Below, one piece after another: positions 1-6,852 of a stretch of DNA of 12,772 nucleotides (position 1 is its first letter; every line of letters starts with the position of its first letter). Where the stretch lies: positions 1 to 12,772 of the forward strand of contig DNNJ01000032.1 in NCBI GenBank assembly GCA_003487955.1, read 5' to 3'. The notes under the pieces were generated by a model. It was not told the origin of the DNA. It worked only from the letters and a program-made list of their open reading frames with translations, and ran no database searches. Source of the stretch: Clostridiales bacterium. GTDB lineage: Bacteria > Bacillota > Clostridia > Tissierellales > Sedimentibacteraceae. Made by a program: the position numbers and the translations under genes.

Positions 1-95
1 CGAAATTTTTAACAGCTTTTATCAGTGGTAAAAAATTAAGCAACCATCAGGCAGAAGAGTTGAAAAGACTGATTGATAAGCACAAGGAGGTGTAG
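1..95 (+). CDS. C-terminal end of a BlaI/MecI-type transcriptional repressor (partial)
   Basis: Only the last 30 codons are in the window, read from base 3 to a TAG at 93-95. The peptide ends in ISGKKLSNHQAEELKRLIDK followed by HKEV, which resembles the C-terminal helix of BlaI/MecI/CopY repressors, where a short 'FI..KKLS..E.EEL+.LI' segment closes the dimerisation domain. In this family an N-terminal winged helix binds a TACA/TGTA-type operator, and the partner M56 peptidase triggers repressor cleavage. The gene sits 3 bp ahead of an M56 peptidase gene, the standard blaI-blaR1 order. The peptidase ribosome binding site lies inside the last codons here, so the two are probably translated from one message. 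The DNA-binding domain is outside the window, so the family call rests on the tail and the context. Confidence 0.8.
   Translation, partial: KFLTAFISGKKLSNHQAEELKRLIDKHKEV
84..90 (+). promoter_or_regulatory. Ribosome binding site of the M56 sensor gene
   Basis: AAGGAGG lies 8 bp before the ATG at 99 and inside the final codons of the repressor gene. It fixes the ATG at 99 as the start and suggests translational coupling of the pair. Confidence 0.8.
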
Positions 96-98
96 GAA

Positions 99-2780
99 AT
101 GGATGCACTGTTTCTTGCTGTTTTAAATATGAGCCTAAAGGCAAGCTATGTAATTGCTTTTGTAATAGTGATTAGGCTATTTCTGAAAAAATTTCCAAAG
201 GTTTATTCATATGCCTTATGGGTTTCAGTGCTGTTCAGATTGATATGTCCGTTTTCCTTTGACAGTATATTCAGCTTAATTCCAAAGGAGGTAAATATCC
301 CACCGGATATTGCCTATTCGCCAAAACCTGAAATTAATAGCGGTATAACAGCAATTGACGGTGTTGTAAACAACGTATTACCGCCGCCGGTTACCCTCGC
401 TGCAAGTGCTAACCCCATGCAAATATGGCTTGCAATAGGAGAAGCAGTCTGGCTTATCGGAATAGCCATACTTATCATTTACAGTGTTTTTACTACTGTA
501 AAGCTATATAATAATTTAAAAAATGCGAAACATTTAGAAGATAATGTTTGCATTATTAATGGATATAAAACACCATTTGTTTTTGGTATAGTTAATCCAA
601 AGATTTATCTGCCTGACCGGCTTTCGGAAAGTGAAAAATCCTATGTACTATTGCATGAACAAACACATATCAAACGATTAGATCATATTGCAAAGCTTAT
701 TTTCTTTATAGTTACCTGCATACACTGGTTTAATCCTCTTGTATGGATTGCATTTTACCTTATGGGTCAAGATATGGAACTGTCCTGTGACGAAAAGGTA
801 GTGAAAGAAATGGGAAGCTCTATAAAGAAGGAATATTCATCTTCACTTCTTTCCATGTCAACAGGCAGGAGAATTTTAGGAGGAAGTCCCATAGCATTTG
901 GAGAAAACAACACTGAAGGCAGGATTAAAAATGTCCTGAATTACAAAAAGCCTGCATTGAGGGTTTTGATTCTTGTTTCGATAATTATTGTAATATTTAT
1001 TATAGGATTAGTGACCAACCCTAAATCAAATGAAACGATAGAAATTTCTAATAAACAAGAAAAAATTGAAATAGAAAATTTGGTTAAAAGCTTTGGAGGC
1101 AAGATAAAGTCGGTTTCTCTTTCGGCACCGGAAGATGTCTTTAATGATAGTTTAAAAGTAAATTATGGTGAATTTGTTTCTTTGACATTACTTATGAAAT
1201 GGCAGAAAGATCCTACAAATGCTCCCGGAAGAGTGCTTTCCAGCCCATGGCCGGAACGTATAGATATTGTATCAGTTGAGAAATTATCAGATACTGAGTA
1301 TGTTGTAAATGGAAACATAATTGAAGTGACAAGTGATGAATTGAAGCAAGGCGTAGCGGCTGCCACTTATTCTATTATATTGAATATAAAAAAGATAGAA
1401 GGAAAATGGCTTATTGATGATTTGACAAAGGATGAAATGATAACAGAACAAGAATCCGCTAAAAAAAGATTTTATATCATGACCGCAAATGACGGTGCTC
1501 CACATGGTTGTGAATATGGAACAACACGGGAAGCAGGACAAATTGATACACTTGAAATGTTATCCATGTTAGGGAAACTACAAGGTTTTGTATTTGATGA
1601 AGATTATGTTTCTCAACAATATATTGAATTTCAGTTTTTATATGATGAACCAAAGGAAATTAATTTGCTGTATATAGCAAAAGATGGGCTGCAAACCGAA
1701 TACCCAATTGATAGTGCAACATATGTAATAAAAGTTCCTGAAAAAGCTGGGTTTCATAGTTTTTTTGCAGATATAATATGGGAGAATGGAGAAAAGGAAA
1801 CTGTATTTTTCAGTATTACAATTAAATCAAAAAGTTATGGGGAGTTTATAAGCCGGAGTGATGTTAATTGGGATGGTATAGAAGAATCTATCTATATCGA
1901 CAAATCACAAATAGAAGAAAGACTCGTTACGTTACGCATCATTGACGTATCTGACGTTGAATTATGGAGTGAGCAGTTTTCCACTTCTCATGCAGGCTGG
2001 AATCAGCTGTTCCTCTGTGAAATGGATGATAAGCAGTATCTTCTTGGATATAACCCGGCGATGTTTCAAGGATATTGCACATATGTATATACTCTTTTTA
2101 CTTTAGAAGACGATAAAGAAAAAGTAATTCGTACCAATAAACTTGAGTTTGATATAAACGGAACAAAGGAACTGGATGTAACCGAAATGATCGAATTTGC
2201 GGATGAAATTAATATATTACTCGGAAAGAGCAACCTTCTTATAAGCAGTAACGGTGGCGATTTTAGTTTTGGTTTGCAATCTGCAGATTTATTTTTTGAA
2301 GGTTTTTCATGGTTAGACGAATATAAGGAGCTTTTTGCGGAGGAGGATAGTCTTGAATCCAAGTTGCAAAAATTCAGTGAGTATGCAGCATCTTCCCAAA
2401 CAGAAACAAACGGGAATACAGGCGACTATGATTATGATGCCACAGACCCTGTTGAGGTGGTCCGTGCAGACTATATGTCGTGGCTTAAAGAGGACTATAC
2501 TATAAGTATGAATGTGCTAAACGCGGAAGTGGACGATGCGGAAACACAGCGTATGTTTGAATATTACAAAGGTGGTGAATTAGCCAAAAGTCGTGGCTGG
2601 ACGGACGAATATCTTGATCAACATTTCATTGTTGTCAAGGTGATATATGAATGTGAACTTGATCATAACAAGACATTTATGAATGACGGACTTCTTGAGA
2701 GTTATGTCTTTCTGACTCGCGATCCGGAGAGCGGTGTCTGGACGATTTGGACCAGAACGAGCCCTTCCGAAATTTCGTAA
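99..2780 (+). CDS. M56-family (BlaR1/MecR1-type) membrane sensor metallopeptidase with a large non-penicillin-binding extracellular region
   Basis: 893 residues. Hydrophobic segments lie near residues 5-27, 36-60 and 108-132. A gluzincin zinc site follows: HEQTH at 186-190, with the third ligand probably E227 in DMELSCDE. Another transmembrane helix lies near 288-306, and the rest should face outward. In the family, ligand binding outside activates this protease, leading to cleavage of the BlaI-type repressor encoded upstream. The outer part (about 310-893) is much longer than in classical BlaR1. I see no SxxK...KTG penicillin-binding pattern in it, so a beta-lactam ligand is unlikely. It contains an FG-GAP/EF-hand-like loop (DVNWDGIEES, about 588-597). 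Its last 129 residues (765-893) are near-copies of the C-terminus of the lipoprotein encoded next. That domain resembles DUF4829-like modules, but weakly. The peptidase call is firm; the stimulus is unknown. Confidence 0.88.
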   Translation: MDALFLAVLNMSLKASYVIAFVIVIRLFLKKFPKVYSYALWVSVLFRLICPFSFDSIFSLIPKEVNIPPDIAYSPKPEINSGITAIDGVVNNVLPPPVTLAASANPMQIWLAIGEAVWLIGIAILIIYSVFTTVKLYNNLKNAKHLEDNVCIINGYKTPFVFGIVNPKIYLPDRLSESEKSYVLLHEQTHIKRLDHIAKLIFFIVTCIHWFNPLVWIAFYLMGQDMELSCDEKVVKEMGSSIKKEYSSSLLSMSTGRRILGGSPIAFGENNTEGRIKNVLNYKKPALRVLILVSIIIVIFIIGLVTNPKSNETIEISNKQEKIEIENLVKSFGGKIKSVSLSAPEDVFNDSLKVNYGEFVSLTLLMKWQKDPTNAPGRVLSSPWPERIDIVSVEKLSDTEYVVNGNIIEVTSDELKQGVAAATYSIILNIKKIEGKWLIDDLTKDEMITEQESAKKRFYIMTANDGAPHGCEYGTTREAGQIDTLEMLSMLGKLQGFVFDEDYVSQQYIEFQFLYDEPKEINLLYIAKDGLQTEYPIDSATYVIKVPEKAGFHSFFADIIWENGEKETVFFSITIKSKSYGEFISRSDVNWDGIEESIYIDKSQIEERLVTLRIIDVSDVELWSEQFSTSHAGWNQLFLCEMDDKQYLLGYNPAMFQGYCTYVYTLFTLEDDKEKVIRTNKLEFDINGTKELDVTEMIEFADEINILLGKSNLLISSNGGDFSFGLQSADLFFEGFSWLDEYKELFAEEDSLESKLQKFSEYAASSQTETNGNTGDYDYDATDPVEVVRADYMSWLKEDYTISMNVLNAEVDDAETQRMFEYYKGGELAKSRGWTDEYLDQHFIVVKVIYECELDHNKTFMNDGLLESYVFLTRDPESGVWTIWTRTSPSEIS
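2392..2780 (+). repeat. Duplicated C-terminal domain, copy A (in the M56 sensor gene)
   Basis: This 389-bp stretch aligns without any gap to 3420-3808 (constant offset 1028) and ends at the same stop codon. I counted about 53 mismatches, i.e. about 86% identity. The longest exact runs lie around 2615-2690, in the part encoding QHFIVVKVIYECELDHNK. The mismatches cluster in the linker at the start, in a short patch near 2555-2595, and at the last few codons. Confidence 0.95.
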
Positions 2781-2837
2781 CAGAGGTATGAACATAAAAA
2801 TTTAGTTATTAGACCTTAAACGAAAAATATTAAAAGT

Positions 2838-2843
2838 AGGTGA
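2838..2843 (+). promoter_or_regulatory. Ribosome binding site deciding the lipoprotein start
   Basis: AGGTGA lies 11 bp before the ATG at 2855. The in-frame GTG at 2840 falls inside this motif and has no ribosome binding site of its own, so ATG 2855 is the better start. Confidence 0.6.
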
Positions 2844-2854
2844 ATTATAAAATC

Positions 2855-3808
2855 ATGAACAGAAAATATTCCATTCTGTTTATACTTTTAGGAGTGTTTA
2901 GTATAACATTTTTAATAACAGGATGTAGCCCAAAGGAAAGTTTCAAGCCAGTTCAATCAACGAAAAACTTCTCGACTGATGGTTTGACATTGCTTGAAAG
3001 AACTTATGACGATACAGATAGTGATGGTGATAAGGAAAGCATTGAATTGTATACCTCTGCACAAATCGCCCGTGATGGCCAGATGGGATGGGATACAGGC
3101 CACCAATGGGTTTTGCTTGTAAAGAAAGGAGAAGAAGTCTTCCCTCTTTTTGATGACTATGTGCAGCATGGTGAGCTGCAATTTTGGATAGCAAGCTCTA
3201 ACAAAGATAAAATTGAGAGCCCCGAAAGCACAGATTTGCAAAGAAAGATATATGTAGCAATAACAACGGGTGTTAATTTCAAATTAACGGTATATTACTG
3301 GGATGAACAAAATCATTGTTATAAAGAAGAAGTTGTTCTTAATCCCCCGGATCAATGGATCATGAGACATTCCAATAAGTACAATATTCCTGACCCTGCT
3401 AAAATCGAATCATCAACAACTTCCCAAACAGAGACAAAAGGTAATACAGACGGCTATAATTATGACATCACCAATTCCGTGGAGGTGGTCCGTGCAGGCT
3501 ATATGTCGTGGCTTAAAGAGGACTATACTATAAGTATGAATGTGCTCAAAGCGGAAGTGGACGATGCGGAAACACAGCGTCACATTAAAGGATACAAAGG
3601 CAGTGAACTTGCTGAAACCCGCGGCTGGACGGACGAGTATCTTGACCAACATTTCATTGTTGTCAAGGTGATATATGAATGTGAACTTGATCATAACAAG
3701 ACATTTATGAATGACGGGCTTCTTGAAGGATATGTCTTCCTGACTCGCGATCCGGAGAGCGGTGCCTGGACGATTTGCGACAGAACGAGCCCTTCAGAAG
3801 CATTATAA
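2855..3808 (+). CDS. Lipoprotein related to the extracellular region of the adjacent M56 sensor
   Basis: 317 residues from ATG 2855. The N-terminus is a classic lipoprotein signal: MNRK, a hydrophobic stretch, then the lipobox LITGC with the lipidated cysteine at residue 24. The protein should therefore sit on the outer face of the membrane. Residues about 45-165 begin with an aspartate-rich DDTDSDGDKESIELY loop, like an EF-hand/FG-GAP calcium loop. They resemble outer modules found in other clostridial M56 sensors (family memory, not a search). Residues 189-317 are a near-copy of the C-terminus of the sensor encoded upstream, joined by a similar TSQTETKGNT linker. It lies 74 bp downstream of the sensor gene and is probably in the same operon. 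I infer a role as co-sensor, decoy or ligand-binding partner. No enzyme motif is visible. Confidence 0.85.
   Translation: MNRKYSILFILLGVFSITFLITGCSPKESFKPVQSTKNFSTDGLTLLERTYDDTDSDGDKESIELYTSAQIARDGQMGWDTGHQWVLLVKKGEEVFPLFDDYVQHGELQFWIASSNKDKIESPESTDLQRKIYVAITTGVNFKLTVYYWDEQNHCYKEEVVLNPPDQWIMRHSNKYNIPDPAKIESSTTSQTETKGNTDGYNYDITNSVEVVRAGYMSWLKEDYTISMNVLKAEVDDAETQRHIKGYKGSELAETRGWTDEYLDQHFIVVKVIYECELDHNKTFMNDGLLEGYVFLTRDPESGAWTICDRTSPSEAL
3420..3808 (+). repeat. Duplicated C-terminal domain, copy B (in the lipoprotein gene)
   Basis: Partner of 2392-2780, same length and same frame. By hand count this copy is about 45% G+C, clearly above AT-rich neighbours such as the WG-repeat gene. Both copies end at their stop codons, and the sequence after the stops is not alike, so the copied unit was essentially one protein domain. 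Confidence 0.95.
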
Positions 3809-3841
3809 GGCAGCATTAATAAGGGAGCTTTGCATCATTTA

Positions 3842-3919
3842 CATCGATTTATTAAGGAATTTTATCTTGATGAAAAACTAAGGGAGCCTAAATATATCTA
3901 TAAATAATTTGAATTATAG
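3842..3919 (+). pseudogene. Relic of the 3' end of the Ig-like-domain gene found at 6839-7681
   Basis: This stretch aligns without gaps to 7604-7681 (offset 3762), starting with about 31 identical bases from 3843. Read in frame it gives HRFIKEFYLDEKLREPKYIY, K, a TAA at 3905-3907, FEL and a stop at 3917-3919. The intact gene ends YRFIKEFYLDEKLKDPKYIF followed by KEFEF. Only the last ~26 codons survive, with one internal stop, so it cannot be functional. It sits between the lipoprotein and the first WG-repeat gene, showing that a copy of the Ig-like gene once lay here. Confidence 0.85.
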
Positions 3920-3950
3920 GAAGGTTCATAACAATTTTATAAAAACATTT

Positions 3951-3957
3951 GGAGGAG
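3951..3957 (+). promoter_or_regulatory. Ribosome binding site of the first WG-repeat gene
   Basis: GGAGGAG is followed by the ATG at 3964, with 8 bases between GGAGG and the ATG. The in-frame TTG at 3949 overlaps this site and is rejected as a start. The same GGAGGAGAAG string precedes the paralog at 11055. Confidence 0.8.
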
Positions 3958-3963
3958 AAGTTC

Positions 3964-6435
3964 ATGGTAAAAAGAAATTATTTTTATAAAACGTTAATTA
4001 CAATAACAGTTACTATTTTCTTATTTTCATTATGCAATATTATTTATGGAGTGGAATTTAATTATGACATTCAAAAAATCATGCTTAATTACAGTTATTT
4101 TGATGGAATTGAAAATGACAAAATACTACGGAGCAAAAGCGATGGAAGCTGGCATTTATTAAAATCAGACGGCAGCAAAATTGAATTAAAAGGCAAATAT
4201 TTGGATTATGCCGGAATTGAAAAAGGCGAGTATTATAAATTAGATGATAATTATTATAGGTTTGTAGTTGCCCTTGATAACCAATCAACAAGATTTGCTT
4301 TTGTTGATAAAAACGGTGTAGAGTGTTTTGTAGAGGGGTATTCATTTGCTGACCCTACAAGCAGCAATAAATATTGGCTGTTGATGAATGTTGACAGTGA
4401 TACAAATTATAAATTTGGACTGTATGACAGATACAATAATAAGGTTCTTATACCTGTAGTATATGATAGTTTATTATATTTGAATGATGACAGGATAATT
4501 GTAAGAAATGGAGAAAAGGAAGGGATAATAGATATTAATCAAAAAACAATTCTTCCATTCGAATATAATTATTTGGAATATATAAATGACGACTTTATAA
4601 TAGCATTGGGTAATGATTTTAAATACGGCTTAATTAATATAAAAAATGAGAATTTGCTTTTTTTTGAATATCATGTGATAAGTAAGGCATCTGATACAAA
4701 CAATTATTGCAGGATAATAAAAGATAATAAGATTGGATTAATAAACGGTGATAATTCTGAGTTATTAATACCTATTGAATATGACAGTTTATATTATATT
4801 GATGAGATTTACATAGGAAAGGAACTGATTGTAGCCGGAAAAGATGGGAAAACCGGAATAGTTGACATGGACAATAAAGAGGTCGTTCCATTTATTTATG
4901 ATGTGATAGAGTTAAGAGGAAATTGTTTTGAGATTTACAAAGATGGTTTAGCAGGCTTATTAGATAGCAAAGGAAATGAAATTTTACCTGCAGAAGCTGT
5001 AGACATAATGGAAGTAAAGGATGGAGCTGTTACTGCCATAGTTTATATTGAAGATAAGGACCACAAATATGCAGTTTATAATATGGAAGGTGACGAAATA
5101 GTCTCCCCGATTTATGATTATGTAGATTATGGTGCATCAGAAAAATATATGATTGTAAAAAACGGATGGTCGGCTAATTTAGTGGATAAGTTAACAGGTG
5201 AGGAAGTATTGGAAAATAGTTATTATTCAGATATAAGGTATATAAATGATAAATATTTTGCAGGAGGAAACAGCAGCTACTTTGGCATAGTTAATTTTGC
5301 CGGTCAGCTGTTGACACCCCAATATTATACCGATATTTCACTTATTGATATGGATGGAGAGGGGCTTTTAGCAGCCCTTAGGCATACAAACAGCAAATTT
5401 GACAGGGAAATTGATTATTTTAAACAAATACAGGGACCATCATCCTGGGCAGTGGATGAAGTTAGCAAGGCTATAGAAAGTAATTTAGTTCCATTTGAAT
5501 ACCAGGTAGCATTTATATTTAATATAAAAAGATACGAATTCTGCAGTATAATAGTAGAATTTTTGGAGGAATATTATGACACTTCAAGGGAAGAAATTAT
5601 TAAGGATAAGAATATAGATGTGACCAATCAGGCCTTTGTTGATGGAATTAATGAAGATATAGCTATCTGCCTCCACTTAGGTATAGTCAAAGGAAGGGGA
5701 AACGGTATATTTGACGGTGACAGCGAGATTACAAGAGAAGAAGCAGCTCTTATGTTGACTAATATGGCGAAATATTTAGGACTTAATATTGACGCAGATG
5801 AAGCAAAATTAAATGACAAAGAAGAAGTATCAGAATGGGCGTTGGATGCAGTTAATTTTGTTCTGCAAAATAAATTCATGCAGGGTGTAGGCAATGATAT
5901 GTTCTCTCCTAAATCAAATATAACAAGAGAACAAACCTATATTATTATGTATAGAATACTTAATGAAACTGAATTTTATTCTTTATTTAATAAGGCAAGT
6001 GAGGCATGGGGCTGGTTTTATGTTTGGACTATGCCTCTGAAAGGAACACCGGGATTGCCTATTGTTGGAATTGAGACTGAATCCGGAACATGCTTTGAAG
6101 TGGATTATGAAGGTATCGAAACTTTAGAAGATTTGGAGAACTATTTAAAAACAATATTTTCAGATGAAAATGTTGAGGGTTATCTAAAATCCGGCAGATA
6201 CTTTGATGTTGACGGTAAACTGTGCGCCTATGATATGGCAAGAGGTACTAATCATAGTTATGGAAAAATAGCGGAAGTAAATAAGAATATTATAAGTGAA
6301 AATCAAATCGAGTATACTGTTTCTATTGAAAAATTAGATTATAATTATGAATTGGAAGGTTATGAAGAATTCACATTTGTTACCGAAAGAAGCGGTGACT
6401 TCTGGGTATTTTCCAAATTCCCCGCCTGGTGGTAA
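3964..6435 (+). CDS. Secreted WG-repeat / triple SLH / IseA-like C-terminal domain protein
   Basis: 823 residues from ATG 3964. A signal peptide (MVKRN, then a hydrophobic run to about residue 28) is followed by a region with about eight WG-type beta repeats at about 145-460. These repeat the pattern 'GLI/IVD..NKEVVPFxYD', for example GIIDINQKTILPFEYN and GIVDMDNKEVVPFIYD. Three SLH-type repeats follow at about 490-665: SSWAVDEVSKAIESNLVP, then FDGDSEITREEAALML, then FSPKSNITREQTYIIMYRIL. SLH domains bind secondary cell-wall polymers and hold proteins at the surface. The last ~150 residues, with LEDLENYLKTIFSDENVEGY and dGKLCAYDMARGTN, resemble the IseA/YoeB family, which inhibits peptidoglycan DL-endopeptidases. 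That assignment is from memory of the pattern. A role in controlling wall hydrolases is inferred. A diverged paralog starts at 11055. Confidence 0.85.
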   Translation: MVKRNYFYKTLITITVTIFLFSLCNIIYGVEFNYDIQKIMLNYSYFDGIENDKILRSKSDGSWHLLKSDGSKIELKGKYLDYAGIEKGEYYKLDDNYYRFVVALDNQSTRFAFVDKNGVECFVEGYSFADPTSSNKYWLLMNVDSDTNYKFGLYDRYNNKVLIPVVYDSLLYLNDDRIIVRNGEKEGIIDINQKTILPFEYNYLEYINDDFIIALGNDFKYGLINIKNENLLFFEYHVISKASDTNNYCRIIKDNKIGLINGDNSELLIPIEYDSLYYIDEIYIGKELIVAGKDGKTGIVDMDNKEVVPFIYDVIELRGNCFEIYKDGLAGLLDSKGNEILPAEAVDIMEVKDGAVTAIVYIEDKDHKYAVYNMEGDEIVSPIYDYVDYGASEKYMIVKNGWSANLVDKLTGEEVLENSYYSDIRYINDKYFAGGNSSYFGIVNFAGQLLTPQYYTDISLIDMDGEGLLAALRHTNSKFDREIDYFKQIQGPSSWAVDEVSKAIESNLVPFEYQVAFIFNIKRYEFCSIIVEFLEEYYDTSREEIIKDKNIDVTNQAFVDGINEDIAICLHLGIVKGRGNGIFDGDSEITREEAALMLTNMAKYLGLNIDADEAKLNDKEEVSEWALDAVNFVLQNKFMQGVGNDMFSPKSNITREQTYIIMYRILNETEFYSLFNKASEAWGWFYVWTMPLKGTPGLPIVGIETESGTCFEVDYEGIETLEDLENYLKTIFSDENVEGYLKSGRYFDVDGKLCAYDMARGTNHSYGKIAEVNKNIISENQIEYTVSIEKLDYNYELEGYEEFTFVTERSGDFWVFSKFPAWW
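5434..5690 (+). repeat. SLH-encoding segment nearly identical to the paralog, copy A
   Basis: This 257-bp segment aligns without gaps to 12516-12772 (offset 7082), with 11 mismatches by hand count (about 96% identity). Similarity of the preceding WG-repeat coding part is far lower. The match may continue beyond the right edge of the window. Confidence 0.92.
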
Positions 6436-6574
6436 AAGCTGTTTTTATGCATACACTGCACACAAAGACCTTCGGTAAAGGATACAAGCTTCACTTTTGC
6501 AAGATCAAGTTGTCGAATTGAATGTACGAAAGTGGCTATGATTTTAGGATTATTGAATTACAGGTCAAAAACTA
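6436..6574 (+). other. Intergenic stretch with no recognisable gene
   Basis: Between the first WG gene and the promoter at 6575 I see no gene with a ribosome binding site. There is also no clear terminator hairpin with a T-run. A weak inverted pair CACTTT...AAAGTG around 6491-6536 has a loop too long to be convincing. Confidence 0.5.
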
Positions 6575-6602
6575 TTGATTGTTTATAGATTTAGGTTATA
6601 AT
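6575..6602 (+). promoter_or_regulatory. Predicted sigma-A-type promoter
   Basis: TTGATT at 6575-6580 and a perfect TATAAT at 6597-6602 are separated by 16 bp. The expected start of transcription is near 6609. It would drive the truncated cyclase reading frame at 6715 and, through it, the Ig-like gene at 6839. This is the best-looking promoter in the window. Confidence 0.6.
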
Positions 6603-6614
6603 ATAAGTTTTATG

Positions 6615-6631
6615 ATAATTACGGTAATTAT
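6615..6631 (+). promoter_or_regulatory. 17-bp perfect palindrome, candidate operator
   Basis: ATAATTACGGTAATTAT has two 8-bp arms around a single central base. It starts 12 bp after the -10 box, just past the predicted transcription start, where a bound repressor would block initiation or early elongation. The half-site TAATTAC is of the kind used by several small dimeric winged-helix regulators. It lacks the TACA/TGTA core of BlaI/MecI boxes. The regulator is unknown. Confidence 0.45.
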
Positions 6632-6714
6632 TAGAACTACACAGCACCTTAAGAGAAATGTCTTTAATAAATATATTATTTAGTATAAAATAAAGGATAG
6701 AAAGTGAGGCAGCT

Positions 6715-6852
6715 ATGAAGGTAATAGATTTAGCGCATGCGACTTGTAAGGGTATGCCTGTTTATCCGGGAACTGAGAGACCAAAATTAGACATTGCAAA
6801 TATATATGAGCATTCAGCGAGTCTTAAGAGGGGGCTTTATGAAAAAGAGTAA
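6715..6852 (+). pseudogene. Truncated 5' fragment of a cyclase-family (kynurenine formamidase-like) gene
   Basis: ATG 6715 opens 45 codons to a TAA at 6850-6852, preceded by a GTGAGG-type ribosome binding site. The peptide begins MKVIDLAHATCKGMPVYPGT and continues ERPKLDIANIYEHS. This is the typical start of cyclase-family (PF04199) proteins, which have 'IDLTH....MPVYPG...P' before a metal-binding HxGTHxDxP motif. Those enzymes are usually a little over 200 residues and use a divalent metal. Here the resemblance stops at about residue 36, before any metal-binding residue, and the frame then runs into the start of the Ig-like gene. The fragment cannot be active. It probably marks a deletion or insertion junction near 6820. 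Confidence 0.75.

Noticed and set aside
2066..2362. Minus-strand reading frames opposite the large genes (for example 2066-2362, 3413-3694, 10462-10776).
   Set aside because: They lack ribosome binding sites, have composition expected from the opposite strand of AT-rich genes, and lie wholly inside well-supported + strand genes.
3949..3963. TTG 3949 as an upstream start for the first WG gene (and likewise TTG 9328 and GTG 2840 for other genes).
   Set aside because: Each of these codons sits within or beside the ribosome binding site of the later ATG, and the ATG start gives the cleaner signal peptide.
6491..6536. Inverted pair CACTTT...AAAGTG as a terminator of the first WG gene.
   Set aside because: The arms are only 6 bp, the loop exceeds 30 bases and no T-run follows.
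6436..6714. BlaI-type operator (TACA...TGTA dyad) in the intergenic regions.
   Set aside because: I found isolated TACA or TGTA words but no properly spaced dyad here or before 2855, 3964, 7807 or 9346. The promoter of the repressor operon itself is outside the window.
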